A stretch of DNA of 64,000 bases. Source: Pseudomonas sp. P8_229. Its GTDB lineage: Bacteria; Pseudomonadota; Gammaproteobacteria; Pseudomonadales; Pseudomonadaceae. Both the position numbers and the translations under genes were made by a program. Shown here piece after piece: positions 60,440 through 64,000 of this stretch (positions are counted from its first letter, which is position 1; each line of letters starts with the position of its first letter). The notes under the pieces were generated by a model. The model was not told the origin of the DNA and did no database searches. It saw only the letters and a list, made by a program, of their open reading frames with translations. The stretch spans positions 2,036,001-2,100,000 of the forward strand of contig NZ_CP125378.1 of the NCBI RefSeq assembly GCF_034008635.1, in the 5' to 3' direction.

Positions 60440-60661
60440 GTCGGATGCTCCTTGGACGTTATTGTGCAGTCGATGGTCGCTCAGGCCCCAGCGGGCTAAA
60501 ACCAGTAAAAACATCTTCGCAGGCAATGAAAAAACTGCTCAATCGGTTTCCCCAAAACCTGCGCGGATGACTAAGGTTCAAGGACAAAAACATCGTCGCG
60601 CAGCGGACGCGGCGGCGCACAAATTGCTTGGAAGTCGAGTCCGCTCGTCCTGAGGTTTGCC

Positions 60662-61576
60662 GTGGCCGCCTACAATTTGCGTCAGCTCAAATACTTCATC
60701 ACCACCGTCGAATGCGGCAGCGTTGCCGAAGCTTCACGCAAGCTGTACATCGCGCAACCGGCGATCTCCACGGCAATCAAGGGCCTGGAAGACAGCTTCG
60801 CCGTGCAGCTGCTGATCCGCCATCACGCCCAGGGCGTGTCCCTGACGCCCAGCGGCGCACGGTTTTTCCGCAAGGCGCAGGAGCTGTTGCGCATGGCCCG
60901 GGAGTTCGAACAGAACGCCCTCGCCGACAACGACATCGTCGCCGGACAGATCGACATCGGCTGTTTCGAAACCGTCGCCCCGCTGTATTTGCCGCAATTG
61001 ATTGCCGGGTTTTCCACGCTCTATCCCGGGGTGAAAATCCGCATCCGTGACGGCGAACAACAGGAACTGGTGCTGGGCCTGACCTCGGGCACGTTCGACC
61101 TGGTCATCCTTTATGAACACGAACTCGACGCCACCATCCAGACCGAACCACTGATGCCGGCGCAACGCCCGTATGCGCTGCTGCCGGCCGACCACCGTTT
61201 CGCCCAGTACAAGCAAGTGTCGCTACGCGATCTGTGCCTGGAGCCGATGATTCTGCTGGACGTACAGCCGAGCCGGACCTACTTCGTCAGCCTCTTCGAA
61301 GAGCTGGGCCTGACCCCGCGCATCGAGTTCAGCTCGCCGTCAATCGAGATGGTCCGCGGCATGGTCGGCCAGGGGTTCGGCTTCTCGGTGCTGGTCACCC
61401 GTCCGCATTCGGAATGCACCTATGACGGCAAGAAAGTGGTGTGCGTGGAGATAGCCGAAGACGTCACCGGCTCAGGGCTGGTGGCGGCGTGGCTCAAGCG
61501 TGGGCAACTGACCAAGCCGGCGCAGTTGTTCGCCGATTACTGCCGGGAACAACTGACGGGCAAGGCGCGTATTTAG
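60662..61576 (+). CDS. LysR-family transcriptional regulator
   Basis: The 304-residue protein has an N-terminal LysR HTH (LRQLKYFITTVECGSVAEA, then LYIAQPAISTAIKGLED) and a periplasmic-type effector domain. The start is GTG at 60662 with GAGG 8 bases upstream. It diverges from the aldehyde dehydrogenase gene, with 222 bases between, the normal setting for LysR control of an adjacent gene. It may also control the ABC operon beyond. The effector is unknown. Confidence 0.9.
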   Translation: MAAYNLRQLKYFITTVECGSVAEASRKLYIAQPAISTAIKGLEDSFAVQLLIRHHAQGVSLTPSGARFFRKAQELLRMAREFEQNALADNDIVAGQIDIGCFETVAPLYLPQLIAGFSTLYPGVKIRIRDGEQQELVLGLTSGTFDLVILYEHELDATIQTEPLMPAQRPYALLPADHRFAQYKQVSLRDLCLEPMILLDVQPSRTYFVSLFEELGLTPRIEFSSPSIEMVRGMVGQGFGFSVLVTRPHSECTYDGKKVVCVEIAEDVTGSGLVAAWLKRGQLTKPAQLFADYCREQLTGKARI

Positions 61577-61598
61577 CAGCGAACACGCTCCGACTCAT

Positions 61599-61623
61599 TG
61601 CGGGAGCGGGCTTGCTCCCACAG
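61599..61623. repeat. truncated REP-like hairpin
   Basis: TGCGGGAGCGGGCTTGCTCC followed by CACAG gives a 25-base unit whose own core GGAGC...GCTCC folds back. It lacks the usual TCGCGAA tail and a partner. Tail-to-tail between LysR and hrpB. Confidence 0.65.
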
Positions 61624-61673
61624 TAGATCGATGTCGCACCGTCAATGGATGGCAGGTTGCGATGTTTTGATCT

Positions 61674-64000
61674 TCACGTGCCGCGCGGTTTGGCCCGCGC
61701 AGTGGCCTCGGCCACCAACGGATCATCCGGCCAATAGTGCTTCGGATACCGCCCCTTCAAATCCTTCTTCACCTCGGCATAGGTACTGCGCCAGAAGTTG
61801 GCCAGATCCTGCGTCACCTGCACCGGCCGCCGCGCCGGGGACAATAGGTGCAACTTGACCACTTGCCGCCCGCCGGCAATCCGTGGCGTCTCGGCGAGGC
61901 CGAACAACTCCTGCAGACGCACCGCGAGAATCGGCGGCTGCTCGCTGTAATCCAGACGAATCGATGACCCGGACGGCACACTGATGTGATGCGGCGCCAG
62001 CTCATCGAGCCGCTGTGGTAACGGCCACGGCAGCAGGTTACGGACGATGCTCGACAGGTCCAGATTGGCGAAATGACTGAGCCGCGAGACCTTGCCCAGA
62101 TATGGCATCAGCCAGTCTTCGAGGTTTTTCAGCAACGTCGCGTCGCTGACATCCGGCCATTGGCTTTCGACCTGAGCGTTCAGATCCAGCTGCCGCAGCA
62201 GGGCGACCCGCGCCTGCCACTGACGCAGCTCCGGCGTCCACGGCAGCAACTCCAGACCTTTGCGCCGCACCAGATTGACCAGCGCCTGACTGCGTGCCGC
62301 TTCGTCGAGACCGGTCAACGGTTCGCGGCTGAGGATCAGCTCGCCGACCTTGCGCTGACGCTCGGCGCGCAGCACGCCTTCGCGTTCGTCCCAGTCCAGT
62401 TGATCGACGCAACTGACCTGCTCAGCCAACACTGAATCGAACAGCGCCGGATCGAAATCCGCCGCCAGATAAATCCGTTCCTCGCGCTGACCCTGACGGC
62501 TGCCGAGGTCGGCAATCACAATCCATGGCTCCTTCATCAGGCTGTCGGCTTCAGCGAACAGCGCGGCGCGTCCATTGGCCAGACGATATTCCGCGCCACC
62601 GGCACGCCGCTGTTGGGCGACGCGGTCCGGGTAGGCCAGCACCAGCAGCGCGCCGAGCCAGCGCGGATGATCGGGATCGCTGACCGGCGCGCTCGCCTTG
62701 CCGCGCAAGTAACCGCGATACTGTCGCGCCAATTGCCGGGCCCGTTGCACGCCACCCTGTGCACCGCGCGCCGCACGTTCTTCACCGCAGAGCAGGACCA
62801 AGCGGCTGTGCAGATCAGCGCCGGCACCGCGCAGGATATCGCGCTCGCCGAGCAGTGCCGCAACGTCGCACGCCATGTTCGCCAGCCCCAGCGCCTGACC
62901 GCGCAGCAACAGATGGGCGATGCGCGGATGCGCCGGCAGTTCAGCCATGGCCTGACCGTGCGCGGTCAACGTTTCGCCTTCGAGCGCGCCGAGTCGCTGC
63001 AACAGATCCCGTGCCTGTGCATAGGCCGCCGTCGGTGGCACATCGAGCCAGACCAGTTCGCCCGGAGTCACGCCCCAACGCCCGAGTTGCAGCGCCAGGC
63101 TCGCCAGGTCCGCCGAAAGAATTTCCGCGCTGCCGTAAGCGGCGAGTTGTTCGTGCTGGTCCTGTGACCACAGGCGATAACACACCCCCGGCTCCAGACG
63201 CCCCGCCCGGCCGGCGCGTTGGGTGGCGCTGGCCTTGGAAATGCGTTGGGTGTCGAGGCGGGTCATGCCGCTGCCAGGGTCGAAACGCGGCACCCGCGCC
63301 AGCCCGGCATCGATCACCACACGCACGCCATTGATGGTCAAACTGGTCTCGGCGATGTTGGTCGCCAGCACCACTTTGCGCTGGCCGGTGGGAGCCGGGT
63401 CGATCGCGGCGCGCTGCGCATTCAGATCCAGTTCGCCGTGCAGCGGGCAGAGCAACACGTCGCTGCGCTCGCCAATGGCATCGCTCAGTTGCTGATGCAC
63501 GCGACGGATTTCCGCCTGCCCCGGAAGGAACACCAGCAGGCTGCCGGTCTCATCGTGCAGGGCTTCAAGTACGGTCTGGGTCACGTGCTGGTCGATGTAT
63601 TCGCCGGGCTGGAACGGCCGCCCCCAGCGCATCGTCACCGGGAACATGCGCCCTTCGCTGCGCAGGATCGGCGCGTCATCCAGCAAGCCGGCCAGACGTT
63701 CGCCTTCCAGCGTTGCCGACATCAGCAAAATCTTCAGCGGCTGTTCAGCTCGGAACAGTTCACGACCGTTCAAACTGAGCGCCAATGCCAGATCGGCATC
63801 GAGGCTACGCTCGTGGAATTCGTCGAAGATCAGCAGGCCCACGCCTTCCAGCGCCGGATCGTCCTGCAGGCGCCGGGTGAGAATGCCTTCGGTGACCACC
63901 TCGATACGGGTGTTGGGGCCGACCTTGCTGTCGAGGCGGATGCGATAACCGACGGTTTCACCGACCTTCTCGCCCAGTTCGCTGGCCAGTCGTTCAGCCG
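61674..64000 (-). CDS. hrpB: ATP-dependent helicase HrpB (partial, 5' end outside window)
   Basis: The visible 775 or so residues are the C-terminal part of a DExH helicase. Its reading frame continues to the last base of the window, so the Walker A and start lie beyond it. Seen motifs are the DEFH box (LIFDEFHERSLDADLAL), motif III LMSATLEG, ATNIAETSLTI, and QRAGRAGRLEPGVCYRLW. The family-specific HrpB C-terminal domain includes LPWPLPQRLDELAP and ends near KHYWPDDPLVAEATARAKP. The function of HrpB is unclear; RNA or DNA unwinding is expected. Confidence 0.93.
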   Translation of the reverse strand, partial: AERLASELGEKVGETVGYRIRLDSKVGPNTRIEVVTEGILTRRLQDDPALEGVGLLIFDEFHERSLDADLALALSLNGRELFRAEQPLKILLMSATLEGERLAGLLDDAPILRSEGRMFPVTMRWGRPFQPGEYIDQHVTQTVLEALHDETGSLLVFLPGQAEIRRVHQQLSDAIGERSDVLLCPLHGELDLNAQRAAIDPAPTGQRKVVLATNIAETSLTINGVRVVIDAGLARVPRFDPGSGMTRLDTQRISKASATQRAGRAGRLEPGVCYRLWSQDQHEQLAAYGSAEILSADLASLALQLGRWGVTPGELVWLDVPPTAAYAQARDLLQRLGALEGETLTAHGQAMAELPAHPRIAHLLLRGQALGLANMACDVAALLGERDILRGAGADLHSRLVLLCGEERAARGAQGGVQRARQLARQYRGYLRGKASAPVSDPDHPRWLGALLVLAYPDRVAQQRRAGGAEYRLANGRAALFAEADSLMKEPWIVIADLGSRQGQREERIYLAADFDPALFDSVLAEQVSCVDQLDWDEREGVLRAERQRKVGELILSREPLTGLDEAARSQALVNLVRRKGLELLPWTPELRQWQARVALLRQLDLNAQVESQWPDVSDATLLKNLEDWLMPYLGKVSRLSHFANLDLSSIVRNLLPWPLPQRLDELAPHHISVPSGSSIRLDYSEQPPILAVRLQELFGLAETPRIAGGRQVVKLHLLSPARRPVQVTQDLANFWRSTYAEVKKDLKGRYPKHYWPDDPLVAEATARAKPRGT

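Overview
The window is chromosomal DNA of a Pseudomonas, most likely from the P. fluorescens group. Three things point there. Gene order matches the region known in P. aeruginosa as gdhA / ettA / morA / glyA / yjiA-ybdD-cstA / PilZ / radA / ankB-katB / mscL / fpr / rlmG. Coding DNA is GC-rich. Intergenic spaces are full of Pseudomonas REP palindromes. I saw no rRNA, tRNA, CRISPR array, insertion sequence or prophage. Both ends cut genes: a possible 3' fragment at the far left, and hrpB, whose 5' end lies beyond base 64000.

Layout. 1-9.7 kb: GreA/GreB-like factor, NADP-glutamate dehydrogenase, the ABC-F factor EttA, the dual GGDEF/EAL protein MorA, serine hydroxymethyltransferase. 9.8-16.8 kb: a dicarboxylate/amino-acid:cation symporter with two GntR-type regulators, the pyruvate-transporter operon cstA/btsT-ybdD-yjiA, and a PilZ protein. 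16.9-24.3 kb: radA, ankB-katB (periplasmic catalase), mscL, ferredoxin-NADP reductase, an orphan LuxR-type regulator preceded by a perfect 20-bp lux-box-like palindrome, and rlmG. 24.3-27.3 kb: cyanide-insensitive bd-type oxidase cioAB with a small DUF2474 gene and an upstream ANR box. 27.6-33.5 kb: MFS transporter, a probable higBA relic, a DJ-1-like protein without the usual cysteine, a secreted DUF4879 protein, purine permease plus trmA, and a DUF4160/DUF2442 pair. 33.8-39.6 kb: a quinate/shikimate catabolic cluster (aroQ, quinate/shikimate dehydrogenase, TetR regulator, QuiC dehydroshikimate dehydratase, MFS importer). 39.7-55.8 kb: two DMT exporters, tandem zinc metallopeptidases with a hydrolase, HAD phosphatase plus thioesterase II, a GNAT/deacetylase divergent pair, a flavoprotein, RhlE, an Lrp regulator, an exonuclease, an NYN-domain protein and membrane or surface proteins. 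55.9-64 kb: a NitT/TauT-type ABC importer, an aldehyde dehydrogenase with a divergent LysR regulator, and hrpB.

How genes work together. The aroQ-to-MFS region forms a pathway from imported quinate/shikimate to protocatechuate. A 19-base motif (15 of 19 identical) occurs both upstream of aroQ and in the quiC/MFS intergenic space, so the local TetR protein probably controls both promoters. CstA/BtsT, YbdD and YjiA form the same trio as E. coli btsT-yjiX-yjiA. KatB and AnkB act together against peroxide. CioA, CioB and the DUF2474 peptide make one oxidase.

The points most worth a second look are the LuxR solo with its palindrome, the shared quinate motif, the DUF4160/DUF2442 couple, the tandem metallopeptidases, the low-GC patch inside katB, and the REP elements of at least three sequence types, placed mostly between convergent genes.
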